Shown: positions 1 to 11,211 of the stretch, one piece after another | How positions within the stretch are numbered: the first letter of the stretch is position 1 | Layout: every line of letters starts with the position of its first letter | Assembly: GCF_026210795.1 (NCBI RefSeq) | Contig: NC_089453.1 | Span: 3,536,275-3,600,274, forward strand | Origin: Rhizophagus irregularis | Taxonomy: Eukaryota > Glomeromycota > Glomeromycetes > Glomerales > Glomeraceae | Length of the DNA stretch: 64,000 nucleotides | Direction: 5' to 3' | Made by a program: the position numbers and the translations under genes | Notes under the pieces: model-generated | The model's input: only the letters and a program-made list of their open reading frames with translations | What the model was told of the DNA's origin: nothing | The model's database searches: none

Positions 1-46
1 GTGGATTTTAAACGGAAAAAAATTCCTGATGTACTTCGGATAATTG

Positions 47-484
47 TTATTCTGCATGGGTCCATACTTTGAATAGGATCGCAAAATTATCGTCTAATAA
101 TAGTTTTGAATTGCATATATTCAAAGTTGCACCATTTTCTCGAAACCAAAGCCCTCCTAAAATTAAATCAGGTCCCAGCCAATCTGGTCCAATAACTATG
201 AATTCACTGGGTGTGCTTTTATGTTTCTCGTCACCATTAAAGCCGATATGCAGATTAACTTTTCCTATTGTGGAATAGGTTGCATCCAGAGTTTTAATGC
301 TATTATTTTTATCATGATATGCAATTCCTAATTCACCAATATGTTTTTTGCTAATACAACTTACATCAGCGCCTGTATCGAGTACTGCTTGGCTGGGGCT
401 GGTTTCTTTGATTACACAATTACCGAATATCATTTTTATTATGGCATATATAATATCTAAATATAAAAAATAAATTTCTATCAC
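47..484 (-). CDS. Retropepsin-like aspartic protease domain, probably the 3' part of a mobile-element polyprotein
   Basis: The protein carries the retroviral-type aspartic protease signature LDTGADVSCIS around residues 35-45, which supplies the catalytic Asp in DTG. A hydrophobic ILGGLWFRENGA stretch follows near the C-terminus, as in retropepsins, where it packs against the active site. Such a domain normally dimerises and cleaves a polyprotein. The true start is uncertain: the frame opens with ATG at 484, but homology to a second copy at 53690-54135 begins just there, and the sequence before it is a degraded coiled-coil frame in the same orientation. It lies downstream of the tyrosine recombinase and the primase-helicase on the same strand. 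The second copy has lost the active-site Gly and gained a stop, while this copy keeps DTG. It could also be an isolated domesticated protease. Confidence 0.7.
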   Translation of the reverse strand: MIEIYFLYLDIIYAIIKMIFGNCVIKETSPSQAVLDTGADVSCISKKHIGELGIAYHDKNNSIKTLDATYSTIGKVNLHIGFNGDEKHKSTPSEFIVIGPDWLGPDLILGGLWFRENGATLNICNSKLLLDDNFAILFKVWTHAE

Positions 485-1010
485 TGCGGACTGGCATTTA
501 TTGGTTAGCTATAGCGTGGAATGATAACTGGTCTGGACTAGTTGAATGATATACATTTTTCTTCTGAAACCTTCCTTTGGGCTTGGCGCTCCCAGATCTG
601 ATTCGAATCCTTTGATGCTTAATCATTTTTACTATTTCATCAATATCAGAATCAGATAAATAGTCAGACGAAGAGGAGGAAGGATTATTCTTTATTAGGT
701 TTTTCTCTAACCAGCGAGAGGACTATTTTTTGTATTAAGTCGACCACAGTTTCCCTATCTACGCATTCGTCCAGATCTTTTACATCCCTTTCTAACCTTT
801 TTACCCTCCTTTCTAAAGTGTTATGTTGAGAATGATATTTTTCCAACTGTTTCTTTAACACCCTATTTTTGTCAGAAAGCGTAATATATACCTCTGCATT
901 CTACTTATCTGTTTCTAATAACTTGGCTATTTTCTCTGTACGCCTACCTGATAACTTCCTGCTCGCTGGATACGTCAGATGAATGATTTTGATCGGTTAC
1001 CATTTTTACG
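480..1010 (-). pseudogene. Degraded coiled-coil (Gag-like) reading frame
   Basis: No long open frame exists, but the minus strand still reads as a heptad-rich, charged segment (for example KKQLEKYHSQHNTLERRVKR and KDLDECVDRETVVDLIQKIV, about 700-930), broken by an in-frame TAG near 930 and a TAA near 700. A second frame then gives a Ser/Asp-rich stretch with DSDIDEIVKMIKH and a basic tail, running into the start of the retropepsin. The order coiled coil, acidic linker, basic tail, protease resembles a Gag-Pro layout, but no zinc knuckle is visible. Function is inferred from position only. Confidence 0.4.
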
Positions 1011-1194
1011 ATACTTTACATATGCTATATCTTGCCTCGAGCAAAAAAAATAAAATTCCCAATTGGAACCTGCTCATGATCGGTGGAAGAAATATTGTAT
1101 AGCTGATTCCTGCATATGAATTATAGAGAAATAAATTGGAAGCTAAATACCAAGAATATTATTGAATACTCCGGTCTTCTAACCTTATATGTGA

Positions 1195-2339
1195 TTAGTT
1201 TTCACCAGAGAGCTCGAATACCATTGCCTGATTATATGGTTCTCCTCTTAACCGATAATTTACTATAATATAGTTTTTTGCAGGAGAGGCATGGTTGTCG
1301 GGACTGTGGCGAAGTGCTTCACTAGCAATGGTCTCAGCTTTTGATAAATTCTTTGCTCCATGAGCTACAACTGCAAATACCGCCCCTATTTTGCGCAAAG
1401 AACTAGGAAGTAGTGGTTTGCCTACTTTAGAGAGGAATTCATCCTTTTTTAGAAATGTATTGAACTATAATACACCTGGCTTTCCTGGGTCTTTTAACTG
1501 TCCAGAAGAAATTGCTTCCTGAATCCATATAAGCAATTGCCTCGCCCGTTCCTCATTCTTCTCTGGTGATCTGAATATCTAGGGAATGTCTTGTTGTCCC
1601 CAATTTTTTCCATACCCAGTTACGCTTCCATTAGATATGCGTAAGTCTTTAATTTCAGCAGGGCGAATACAAAGCATTATCATTACATCGGCTAGGGCTT
1701 GTTTATCAGGTATATTGGACACATCATATAAATCCAGTCTTTCCTTAAACGATTCTAATGAGAAGTGGTCTGGATAATCGATTCCTTCATTTTCATGTAA
1801 CAATCTATTCTCCTTTTGAATTTTATTAGCTGAACGGGTTGTGTCTGGAATCTTTGTGTCAGAGACTATTTTTTCTGAGGCTTCAAGGGCTCTCATCTCT
1901 CTTCGAAGTCTAGTAAGGTGTGATGAGCATTAGAGGCGGATTTAGCTAAGGCATTAGCTATAACTTTTATTTCTGCTTCACCAAGATTATCCCAAATGAT
2001 ACGCTGGGCCAAATCTCTAATAGTCTCTTTTGGTGAAATTTGACATGTATTCACTGCGTCCGGTTCTGCTTCTTGGGTGTTATCGGGAGTTTCGGGAGCA
2101 TTGGGAGCATTAGGTAAGGCTCCTCCTTTTTTCCGACCAGCTGTTTGCTTAGGAATTAATGCAAATACCTGTTCTTTGCTAAAGTTATATTTCTTTTGGA
2201 AACGTCGTCGTGCCTGATCCCTCTTAACTTTATCCGTCAAAAGGATATCTAATGCCGGAGCGTGGTTACTAAGCTCTTCGATACTCATCTCGATATTGAG
2301 CTCATTTTCTGTTACATATCTAGTAGCGATGCCAGCCAT
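1195..2339 (-). pseudogene. Tyrosine recombinase (phage-integrase fold), Crypton-like, broken
   Basis: Reading from ATG at 2339, the N-terminal half is helical with a basic stretch (QTAGRKKGGA) and ends in DFEER, where a frameshift at 1893-1896 moves the reading frame. The second part has CIRPAEIKDLRI, which fits the first catalytic Arg box of tyrosine recombinases. The last part has SLRKIGAVFAVVAHGAK, where the second Arg box is expected, then LRHSPDNHASPAKNYIIV, which fits the conserved His and the Tyr nucleophile box. Two in-frame TAG codons (1579-1581 and 1465-1467) interrupt the catalytic domain. A working protein would have about 380 residues and would cut and join DNA through a 3'-phosphotyrosine. 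The gene follows the primase-helicase on the same strand. The family is known to me from glomeromycete genomes; the recombinase assignment is by motif. Confidence 0.65.
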
Positions 2340-2639
2340 GTTATTATTTGGTAATATGTAAGATATTTGGTTATACCTAGGTTGTTTGGTATATACTATG
2401 CGGAGAAAGTTCAATTCAAAAAAATAAATAATTGTTCTGACATCTATAGTCGGTGGGCAAAAAAGAATATTATAATTTATTGCGGGCTCTTTATGAGGTC
2501 ACAAGCTCCGGCCAGAATATCTTTTATATATATTTGAAAATTGCGGATAAATAGGATATGCGAAAAAATAATAATTTGGGATTTTATATCACCTAATTGT
2601 AAAGAACGAAAGTCCCATCCCTACTAATATTTCATAACC

Positions 2640-5600
2640 CACTCCTATTCGCTCTTTACCAAAGCATACCATTCTCCTGGAGTGTGCTTACCGTTTTTTT
2701 CCATTCCTCATCAGTATCAAGCCAGAAGGATGTGATCTCATCTTCCTCGGATTATTTCTTCTCTTATCAATCTTTCCCATACTGTCATGTCTATATATTC
2801 TTTGGGATCTTCTTCCACCTCTTCTGCATAACCACACATCCAAGAGTTGGTTTCCATTCTATCTCAGAATGCAATGGAATCAAGACGGTCTTTTTTGGTA
2901 ATGGTCATGAAGACATCTGGATCTTCTCCAAGTTCGACTACCCTTTTTCTGAGGCGCTCTTCTCGCTGAACTCTGGCCAGAAGTATGGCAGACGATACTT
3001 CATTGATAGGCTTAGAAGAATCGGCTGACATCTCTTTAGGAGGCAAATTCACTACTTCATTGATAGGCTCAATAGATTCAGAAAGCTTGCTAGTTTCAGA
3101 TGTTCCAGATGTTGAGGCGACTGGAGCACGTGTATTTTCTGCCACATAGTCGAAAAGTGCTTAGGTCAAATTGTCCTGTTTATCTGCTTTCTTATTTTTA
3201 CTGATATTAGGTAAAGACGTATTCTTTTTATCGGCTTGGCGCTCTGGTTGAGACAGGATTATTTTCTGTGGAATAGTTTCTGGCATATTGAATATGGGTA
3301 TGTCTGTAGTTTCATTTTCAGGCAAGTCGTCTTGAGGTATATCAGAAAATTCTTTCATATCACCTAGGCCAGATTCACGGAGCTTGGCTACGATCTTGGA
3401 GTGGTCAAGTATATATTGCCATTTTCTTTTTCTGCCACCTGTTCACGCTTGTTTGCTCTCAATACCAATATCTGAAAATTTCTTCCCGGTAATGTTATTT
3501 GAAAATGGCTTTTCACTATTCTCTCCACACCATTTAAGATACTTCTGATATAATAATGTACGACTTGAACTGGCTATTTTAACCTCACACCATGAAGAAA
3601 TATAGTCAATTATAAATCAGATGGGATTAAGTAATTGGTCTCACATTGTTTTTATTTTCATTTTAGTTACAGGAATTTCTTGTGGTTCAAAGTCTGAGAG
3701 ATCGCGACTAAGAAGATATCTCATGACTACTCCTGGTGCATCGGGATCGTCAAGAACTTTTCCTAGTTGCTTAAAATATACTGTATTTCCTCTACATCGT
3801 GAAGACACATCAAAACAGACTACATGAGAATCCCCTATATCTATTTTGAGCGGAGCATCCTGGTTGCTTGTAACCATAAATCTGGTAAAATCTCTAATTC
3901 GCTTTGTTTCAATACCCTTACGCTCTATAGACACCATTCCTTCCGTTATAAGGGATTTAAGATGTCCGTTAAATTTATGCCATTCCCCACTAGACATTCC
4001 AGTCTCATTCATAACAATAAGTTTTCGAGCTTGAATAGCACTATTAAATCGCCCAAGAATTTTCTCCAAATCTGATGTAGCATAATGGAGATATTCCCCT
4101 AGGACTTTGTCACCAATAAAGTCAGTGATAATATTTTTTCCACACTTCTGTAATGTAGACTTTAAGACTAAGATTGACCAAGGCTTTTTTTCTGACTTCT
4201 GCACTAAATATGCCACCAATTCCAAAGATATTCGTGAAGCTCCACATTTTCATTACTGATTATATTCTTCGTATGCCAGAGAATAGGATCTATAATTTTG
4301 GGATTAATTTCTACCGCTGGCTTAGCCAAAAATCCTATGAAAAGGTTAAAAAACTTTGTATTGGGAACTGGACTATTCAGCAGATACGGTAGAAAATTAA
4401 TATTGTGGTAAACGATTAGACCTTTGGTAACCGTCCGATCTATTAAGTTAATTAACTTCACCCCCTCCCCACCTAGCTCAAGCAAGTTAACTTCATACTT
4501 GGCAAGATCTAGCTTTAGCGCTATATCAAAATAGAGTCTACCATTCGTATCCTCTATTTTGAGCACCCATAATCTTGATGTTGTTTGAATACAGGCGACT
4601 GTTGCCTGTATTGCTTCATAAACTTCATTACGAGAAAATTTTCACCCAGAGGTGCTCATATCAATTAAATCTTTTCATACGAAACGGTCATTTGGATCAG
4701 AAATTCTGGATCGGTCTAGTTTTGTAGGACTTGGGAGTTTTTGTTCTCAATCCAAGGCAGTTTCACTAATAGTAAGCTTTTTTGAAGGTTTTTTAGAGCC
4801 GGGTTCTCTATTATTATTTACCCAGTAGCAGAAAAAGCTGTAGGATTTTTTATTTCGAATAATATATCCATGATCACTATCATATTCTCGGTCACATATT
4901 GGGCAGTGCGATGGAGAGATGCGTGATAGTGGAAATTTGTTGGAAAAATTTTCAGATGGATATGAGAGACTATACCCTTCGATGCTAGCTTCTTGAAGTA
5001 ATGTCTCTACTAGTTCGAATTCAGCATTGGTGATAACATTATTTGTGCTAGAACATCTCTCCATTTTTGCTTTCAAAACAACCAGGAGAGGACTGTTCTT
5101 GATGACTTCTGATTCATCATTGGATGGGCGAATCATGAAGTCAAAGATTGTTCCATCTTTGGGACGAATAGCTTTTTTCACATGAATATGTTCTCCAGTT
5201 TTTTCATTGTATTTGGGTGATCCAAGCATCTGCAAAGAGAATGAACATTTGTTTGCTATGTTATCGATAATGCTATTTTCTTGTAGAGCTGTCAGAAGTT
5301 TTTTACGAACAAGCTCAGTAAACATCGCGACCTGAGCAGTATTTGGAAGTCTCATGCCAAAGGTTGAAACATGGAGAGATATTTTTTTCTTATCACTACT
5401 TTCGGCAATAGTTAAAGTTTCTTTATCCCATTCTGGGAATATTTCTAGGCAAGTATCTCTAAAGGCACAATAAAGTGAATTTTTTGCCTGACCGCCTGAA
5501 AGCTTGGGAGTTATAGCATTTAATGTTTCTATTGGCAAATCAAAGTCTATAACAGGACGGAGTGGCTCATCTCCATCAATAAATTCGTGTAAGGAGTGGC

Positions 5601-5781
5601 CCTCACGCTCTGTTAGTATGGCTTCTATTTCATCCGCATTGTCTGCACCAAGGAAATGCCTTGGTTTAACACTATCATCTCAAATTTTATATAGAAATGT
5701 ATCTATATCAGAGGCTCTGTATCCTTGATAGTACGGGGCGGAGACGTTGAGGAACTCTGAAAGCTCAAATTGTTTAGTCAT
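2640..5781 (-). pseudogene. Primase-polymerase fused to SF3/D5-type helicase (PrimPol-DUF5906-like), broken
   Basis: One long gene starts with ATG at 5781. About residues 75-85 read RPVIDFDLP, the hhhDhD metal site of archaeo-eukaryotic primases. Further on, SPSHCPICDREYDSDHGY and a following Cys give a zinc-binding site like that of UL52-type primases. From about 4230 to 3640 comes a helicase domain resembling DUF5906/D5 proteins (CGKNIITDFIGDKVLGEYL, then IVMNETGMSSGEWHKFNG, then FMVTSNQDAPLKI as sensor-like motif). The region 3640-3400 resembles a winged-helix tail (LYQKYLKWCGENSEKPFSNN). An acidic, Pro/Ser-rich C-terminal part continues through 3358-2864. Breaks: TGA at 5680-5682, three TGA codons between 4749 and 4600, a frameshift near 4215, and a TAA at 3161-3163. 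The open stretch at 3145 starts at a GTG inside the same frame and is not a separate gene. The intact product would replicate DNA: primer synthesis plus unwinding. Confidence 0.75.
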
Positions 5782-6063
5782 GATATTATATCGCAAATAT
5801 ACAGTTCAAGAGAAACTATATACTCCGAAAGAAAAAGTTTAAAATGAAAATTAATTCTGAACTACATAGATTGATACATAAATCAACAATCCATAGTTAT
5901 TAAAAATGGTATTTTATCAATGTACTTATATCTACAGGAGTGGTAAGATTTGCAATCGAGGATGCTACCATCTGGAAGGATGTTTTATTCATTGCAATTC
6001 TCCTTCTCAGGTATTTTGCAAAGAATGTGGAAAATTATCTTATTCCGGATATGGATATTGTGA
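5782..6063. other. Gap between primase gene and hAT element
   Basis: AT-rich sequence upstream of the primase start. A plus-strand open stretch from about 5940 shows no recognisable domain and runs into the transposon end. I see no convincing gene or repeat here. Confidence 0.5.
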
Positions 6064-6108
6064 TGATTAGGGTTGCAGACATATCTTTTCTTGAGGGTAA
6101 CTACCTTA
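6064..6108 (+). repeat. Left terminal inverted repeat of the first hAT element
   Basis: Pairs with 9208-9244. The shared core is TTAGGGTTGCAGACATATCT, then GGTAACTACCT after a short gap of differing length. Confidence 0.85.
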
Positions 6109-6309
6109 CAGCATACGTCACGGCAATACGTCACATATGCCGTTTGCCACAACTCTTGACGTATGATATATATATTGACGTATGACAAATATCTGACGTA
6201 TGACATATCATATGATGTACAGTACTTGTATCACGTCACGAAATTAAATTAACACAAGTAAATGTAATATGTTTCACGACTTTTTTTTTATTCTCTTTAC
6301 TTATGAACT

Positions 6310-8832
6310 ATGAATTGTGGACAAAGCAGTTCAGGAAAGGGTAAAAGACCAGTTATTAATGAAAATGAAGAACTTATAGTTTCTTCAGATGAAGAAAACA
6401 CAATACCAAACAATAACAAAAAAATAAAATTGTCAAAGACTCCAAAAAATACAAAACCCTTCTCAGAAATCTGGGAATATTATGAAAAAGGTGCACAAAA
6501 GAATAATGGACATTATGAAGCTATTTGTTTCTATTGTAAAACAAAATGGTCAAGGGGAAAGCCACAAAAAATGGAAGTGCACCTGGCAAATGAATGTATA
6601 CAATGTCCTGAAGAGATATCAATATATTGGCGTGAAAATATAGCTAACCGACAAACAACCTATTCTCGTAATAACCAAAAATTACTTTCTTCACAACCAC
6701 CTTATTCAACTCAAACACAAATAACCGATCATTATAAGTCTGATCAGTCTTTACCCAAATTTGTTGTTGACCGACTTGATAAAAAGATTTTAAAGGCTTG
6801 GGTCATGGCTGGTATTCCATTTAATGTAATAGAAAACCCATTTGTTTTAGATCTCTTTAAAGATCTAAATCCTGGTTATTCCCCACCATCACGAACTACT
6901 CTCTCTGACCGTCTTATTACAGAAGAATATACACGAGTGAATCTGGCGATTGAACGTGATTTGGAACAATCTGATAATCTTACTTTAGGTAAATATAAAT
7001 TAATTTTTTATTACATGTGCAACTTGTTGATTTAAAATTTTTAAATGTTAATCTCTCCCAAAATTTTACACTGATATTTTTTTTAAATTCTATCTCTGAT
7101 AGCGTTAGATGGTTGGACTACTCCTAAAATGAAATCAATTTATAATTACATAGTCACAACCGATACTCGAATGGAATATTTGATTGGTTTATATGATTAT
7201 TCGTCAGATTCACATACAAGTGAATTTTTAACGGAAGAAATTTCTAGTATTATTGAAAAACTTGGCAGTGATAAGTTTGCCGCAATTGTTACTGATAATG
7301 CTTCCAATTGCCGAGTTGCAAGACAAAATATTCACCAAACGTATCCACATATATGGAATATACGTTGTGCAGCTCATGCAATCAATTTGATTGCATCTGA
7401 CTTGGTCAAACTTGAACCTATTAAAAAATTTATTAATGAATGTGGTAAAATTAATCGATATTTTAGTACATCACACGCTAGTAATGCTCTTTTAAGACAA
7501 GGTTTTACCACTATGAAAATCAAAGGAGGCGGATTACAAACTTGGGTGAAAACACGTTGGGGGTCTTTATTTATGACAATGGATGCTTTATTAAGAGCTC
7601 GGCCAGTGTTTGATTGGGTAGGTAAAATGTTTATTAATAATAAAATTAAAAATATTAAAAAATATTTTACTAAATTTTCAATTTTACAATTTTTCAGATT
7701 CTTAGAGAGCATGCTAATTCTATTACAAACAATGAGGTTGCTGCTTTAATGGAGGACGAATCTTTTTTTTCCATATGTCGATCAGTTCGTTCTATATGGA
7801 AGCCAATAAAAGAATGTATAAATCTTTTAGAGGCAAACGAAGCTACTTTATCTGATTGCTTCATCCATCTTATTAAATTGGCTAATGCAATACATCGATT
7901 ACCAATTACCAATGTCTTCAAATCTTTTTCTATTAATATTTTTAATTATCGATTTGAAGAATTTTTACATCCCCTTTATATTTTGGCTTATTATCTTCAT
8001 CCATATTATCGAGGTTATATAAATGTTATGATTTGTATAATCTCAAATTATAAAATTAATAAAGTTTTTTGTTTAATTAACAGGTAAAGGTTTAAAAGAT
8101 GAAGCTTTTCATAAAGCCGCCTTAGCTGCAATTGAAATGTGGCAAAGTCTTGGTCATACTCGCAAGGAAAGTGAAGAATTAATTGCTCAACTTCGTAGGT
8201 TTGAATTAAAGCTTGCTCCTTTTGATCTTCCTTATATTTCTGGACTTGAATCTCCAAACGTATGGTGGAAATTAATTAAAATACAGCCACGACATTTGCC
8301 TGAACTTGCCTGTCAAATTTTTTCTATTAACCCAACTCAAGCAAATTGTGAAAGAAATTTCTCAACTCTTAATTGGATTTTGGGTGATAGACGAACTAAC
8401 TTGACTTTAAAAAAACTTGAAGCTATAGCAAAAATTCGGTCTTACTATATGAATAATATCCAAAAGGAATTAAGTTATATGAGTAAGGATCTTACTGAAA
8501 GTGAATTAAGAGAAAGTACTAATATTGCTTCAGTTAATAGCATTATTAGTTTAGAGGAGGATGATGATACTGTAAATATTGATGGAGATAATAATTTAAA
8601 TCATACTTCACCATCGGAAAATTTTTCAAATACTGAATTGGCTATTAGTAATATCGTTGATTTGACAGCTGTTGATGATACTAATGGAGAGATGAGTTCT
8701 GATATTACTCCAGTACAAGAACAACCTTTAGATCCAGCTGATTTGGATTATGATCCTAATGATGTATTAAATGGATTTATAGGATGTGAAAGAGATACTG
8801 AAAGGAATCTTACAGATTCTGGAAAATCGTAA
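6310..8832 (+). CDS. hAT transposase with BED zinc finger, four exons, 752 aa
   Basis: Exons 6310-6988, 7103-7617, 7698-8013 and 8084-8832 join without a stop (phases 1, 0, 1) through GT-AG introns of 114, 80 and 70 bases; the total of 2259 bases gives 752 residues. The N-terminus has a basic, acidic-patched tail, then a BED finger with Cys73, Cys76, His91 and Cys96. Exon 2 opens with ALDGWTTPKMKS and holds IVTDNASNCRVAR, the RNase-H-like core typical of hAT enzymes in fungi, followed by WNIRCAAHAINLIASDL. Exon 4 ends with the hAT dimerisation block (WWKLIKIQPRHLPELACQIF, then NCERNFSTLNWI). The last 120 residues are acidic. The enzyme would excise and reinsert the element by hairpin-forming cut and paste in the nucleus. 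The exon joins fit family alignments from memory; no transcript evidence is available. Confidence 0.9.
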
Positions 8833-9207
8833 ATCTTAACTTTAGGTTTTTTTTATATTTTTTTACCACTTATAATAATTTTATAATATGAATAACATTT
8901 TGTAACGATTTTAATATTTTATAATATAATAACATTTTATTAGTATAAATAGTATATTGGATATTTGGATATAAATAAATAATTTTTTTTCGTTTTTCTG
9001 AAAAAAATTTTTAAAGATCTGCATATTTTGAACTAAATTTATTTATATGATATACGGCATACGGTACATAATAAAGCATAAACATATAATACAGCATACG
9101 ACATAAGATACGTCACATGTGACTACTATCTTACTACCACATACATATATACGGCAAAAACATCTAAAAGGTAGTACACCCCTTACGACATGACGTATTG
9201 ACGTATT

Positions 9208-9244
9208 AGGTAGTTACCTAAAGATATGTCTGCAACCCTAATCA
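9208..9244 (-). repeat. Right terminal inverted repeat of the first hAT element
   Basis: Complement of the left end; reads AGATATGTCTGCAACCCTAA on the plus strand at its outer part. Confidence 0.85.
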
Positions 9245-10430
9245 GGCTAATAAAAAAAAACTAAGCTCTTCAGATAAATATAAAAAATGCGAACGCAGAT
9301 ATCACATGACAATGTGACGCTAAATGTCACTGTGTAACTGAGGGTAGTGTGGTTACTGTGGTAAGATTTTCTGTCTAAATGTTACACCATCAGTGATTTT
9401 TAATATATAGATTCATAGTTAAAGATTTATTGCTTATTATCAAATTTAAAGTAAATGATATATACCATATATCACGGGCCATAATACCCCTCTTGAAAAA
9501 TTTCATAGAATTGTATAGTACTTAGGAGGATATTTTACAATTATCTCGTAATCCAGTGATCAGATTTGAGCCATCTTTTTTTTTGTTTAATAGCTCTCAT
9601 TGAGTTCTTCAAAATAAAAAAAAGATCGTTCAAATTGGATTGGTAAATCGTGAAATATTCACAAAAAAGGAATTTTTAAGTTTTATTTAATACCCAAGGG
9701 TACAGGGTCAAACCACCAATTTTTGCAAGATACCCAGGGTACTGTGACCCGCTATATATGGTACTTACATCTAAAAACACATCCATAGGTTTTTCCAGTC
9801 AAATATGTTATAGATCATCACAACTTCTTCTGGAGATGTTTCTGGATATTTTATAGAAACAGTTGTATATATAACTTTAGGAACTCACAGTTAAAAAGTA
9901 AAGAAAGCTAATGTTTCTTTACTTTCTAATTCATTTTCACTATCACTGCTATTTTCACTCTATTTTTGTTAGTTTTTAAAATTTTTTTTTTAATAAAATG
10001 ATATAGTAATTCAAAAACATTATTTATTTATCATTTTAATTAATTGACGATCCGCGAGTCAACTAGCGAAATTACATATAAAATTTGACGCAAATCATAT
10101 ACTAATTTGTCGTAGTACACTAATTTTGGCAGTTTCTGACGTAATAAAATTATAAACATATTTTACTAAAAATAGTAACCAACAATAAAGTAAACGTCAT
10201 ACTTTTATTTTTTCAAGCCACCAAGCATAAAAATTTTTTTTGGCGAACTTTACCTTAGAAGCACGTGGCATTTACCATATATTATTAGGTAAAATAAGAA
10301 TTCGAAAGATGAAATTTTTTTAAATTTCACCAAACTTTTGTACATTTTTACTTTATTTTATAAATAAACTAAGTTATAACAACTTTTATTCTGATAAATT
10401 CAAGATGTTTTTAAACTTATTAGCCAAATC
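9245..10430. other. AT-rich intergenic stretch
   Basis: I see no gene. Two short related motifs, one with GGGTACAGGGTCA (about 9690-9710) and one with GGGTACTGTGACCC (about 9738-9752), form a loose repeat. Poly-A and poly-T tracts are common. Confidence 0.4.
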
Positions 10431-10481
10431 ACGCTCTGTAGCTCTTTTTTTAAAAACACGGACATATGTATTTATTCAATT

Positions 10482-10878
10482 TTATATGGTATTGACTTTT
10501 GGGATATCCTCTTCTTCAAGTTCACCAGCTTTAACGTGTTTTAATAGCTCATCACGCATACTTCGAGCATTCATTCTATCTTTTGACCTATGATTTCCAT
10601 TCAGAAAAAAAAGCTCTAATAGGGCTTTTACCTCTTTTTTTATTCTTTTTCCACCTCTTCCGCCCAATTTCTGATTACCTTTTAACATTTACCCTTTTGC
10701 TAATGGAAACTTTTGATCTATTATTTAAATGGAAGGAATAATGTAAAGTATATAAGTATATCTTCATTATGTAATTTTTGTTCATAGTTGACTTATTAAT
10801 ATCTATTTCCTCTTCGCTATTAAAAGAATTTGAATCATTAGGTTGTTCATTTGGAAGAATTTCATCTAAAATTTTCAA
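10482..10878 (-). pseudogene. Fragment of a glomeromycete hypothetical protein family (KxxxGGRGGKRIKKEVK motif)
   Basis: The piece 10482-10688 reads GNQKLGGRGGKRIKKEVKAL followed by a Leu-rich helix and LLKHVKAGELEEEDIPKVNT, then stops abruptly. The upstream piece, from ATG at 10878, is acidic (SEEEIDINKS) and is joined to it by a probable intron or by frame loss near 10690. I recognise the conserved block as one that recurs in Rhizophagus proteins, but no function is known to me. It ends just before the large inverted-repeat element that begins at 10894. Confidence 0.45.
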
Positions 10879-11211
10879 ACGCGCATAAAGTTACCCTATA
10901 AAAAATATGTATACGGTTTTTATACTGTATATACGTATTTTTAATACAGTTTGCATTTTTACATACGCCATATCAGTATAATGTATACTGTTCACAAAAT
11001 GTGTTTAGTAAAAAATACAATAAAGTATACGGTAAACATACTGTGTGATACGGTATATTAAATTCATACGTCTATAACGTATATCATTTCTACTGTATAT
11101 CAGTATTTTGTATACGGTTTACAAAAATATTGTAAATAAAGGATACGGTATACGTATTATTCTACAGTATATTAAAATTCATACGTTTATAATGTATTTT
11201 CTACAGATATA

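Larger units (their letters stand above)
6064..9244 (+). mobile_element. hAT-superfamily DNA transposon with an open four-exon transposase
   Basis: The ends are inverted repeats starting TGATTAGGGTTGCAGACA on the left (6064 onward) and its complement on the right (up to 9244); similarity continues inward for about 40 bases (left to about 6108, right from about 9208). If the element proper begins with TAGGGTTGCAG, it spans 6068-9240. The subterminal zones (6110-6230 and 9040-9205) are packed with variants of ACGTATGA and TACGTCA, plausible transposase-binding sites. I could not find a matching 8-bp target duplication: the bases next to the ends are GTGATGAT and ATCAGGCT. The transposase gene is complete, so the element may be autonomous or only recently silenced. 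Confidence 0.85.

Noticed and set aside
2684-3028. Plus-strand open frame of 114 codons
   Set aside because: It is antisense to the primase-helicase tail; the minus strand reads as a recognised family and this strand does not.
2864-3145. Separate 93-residue gene
   Set aside because: Its first codon is GTG, and it lies in the same frame as the upstream helicase C-terminal part, separated only by one TAA.
5940-6185. 81-codon plus-strand frame before the first hAT gene
   Set aside because: It runs across the transposon end into the subterminal repeats, so it is not a conserved gene.
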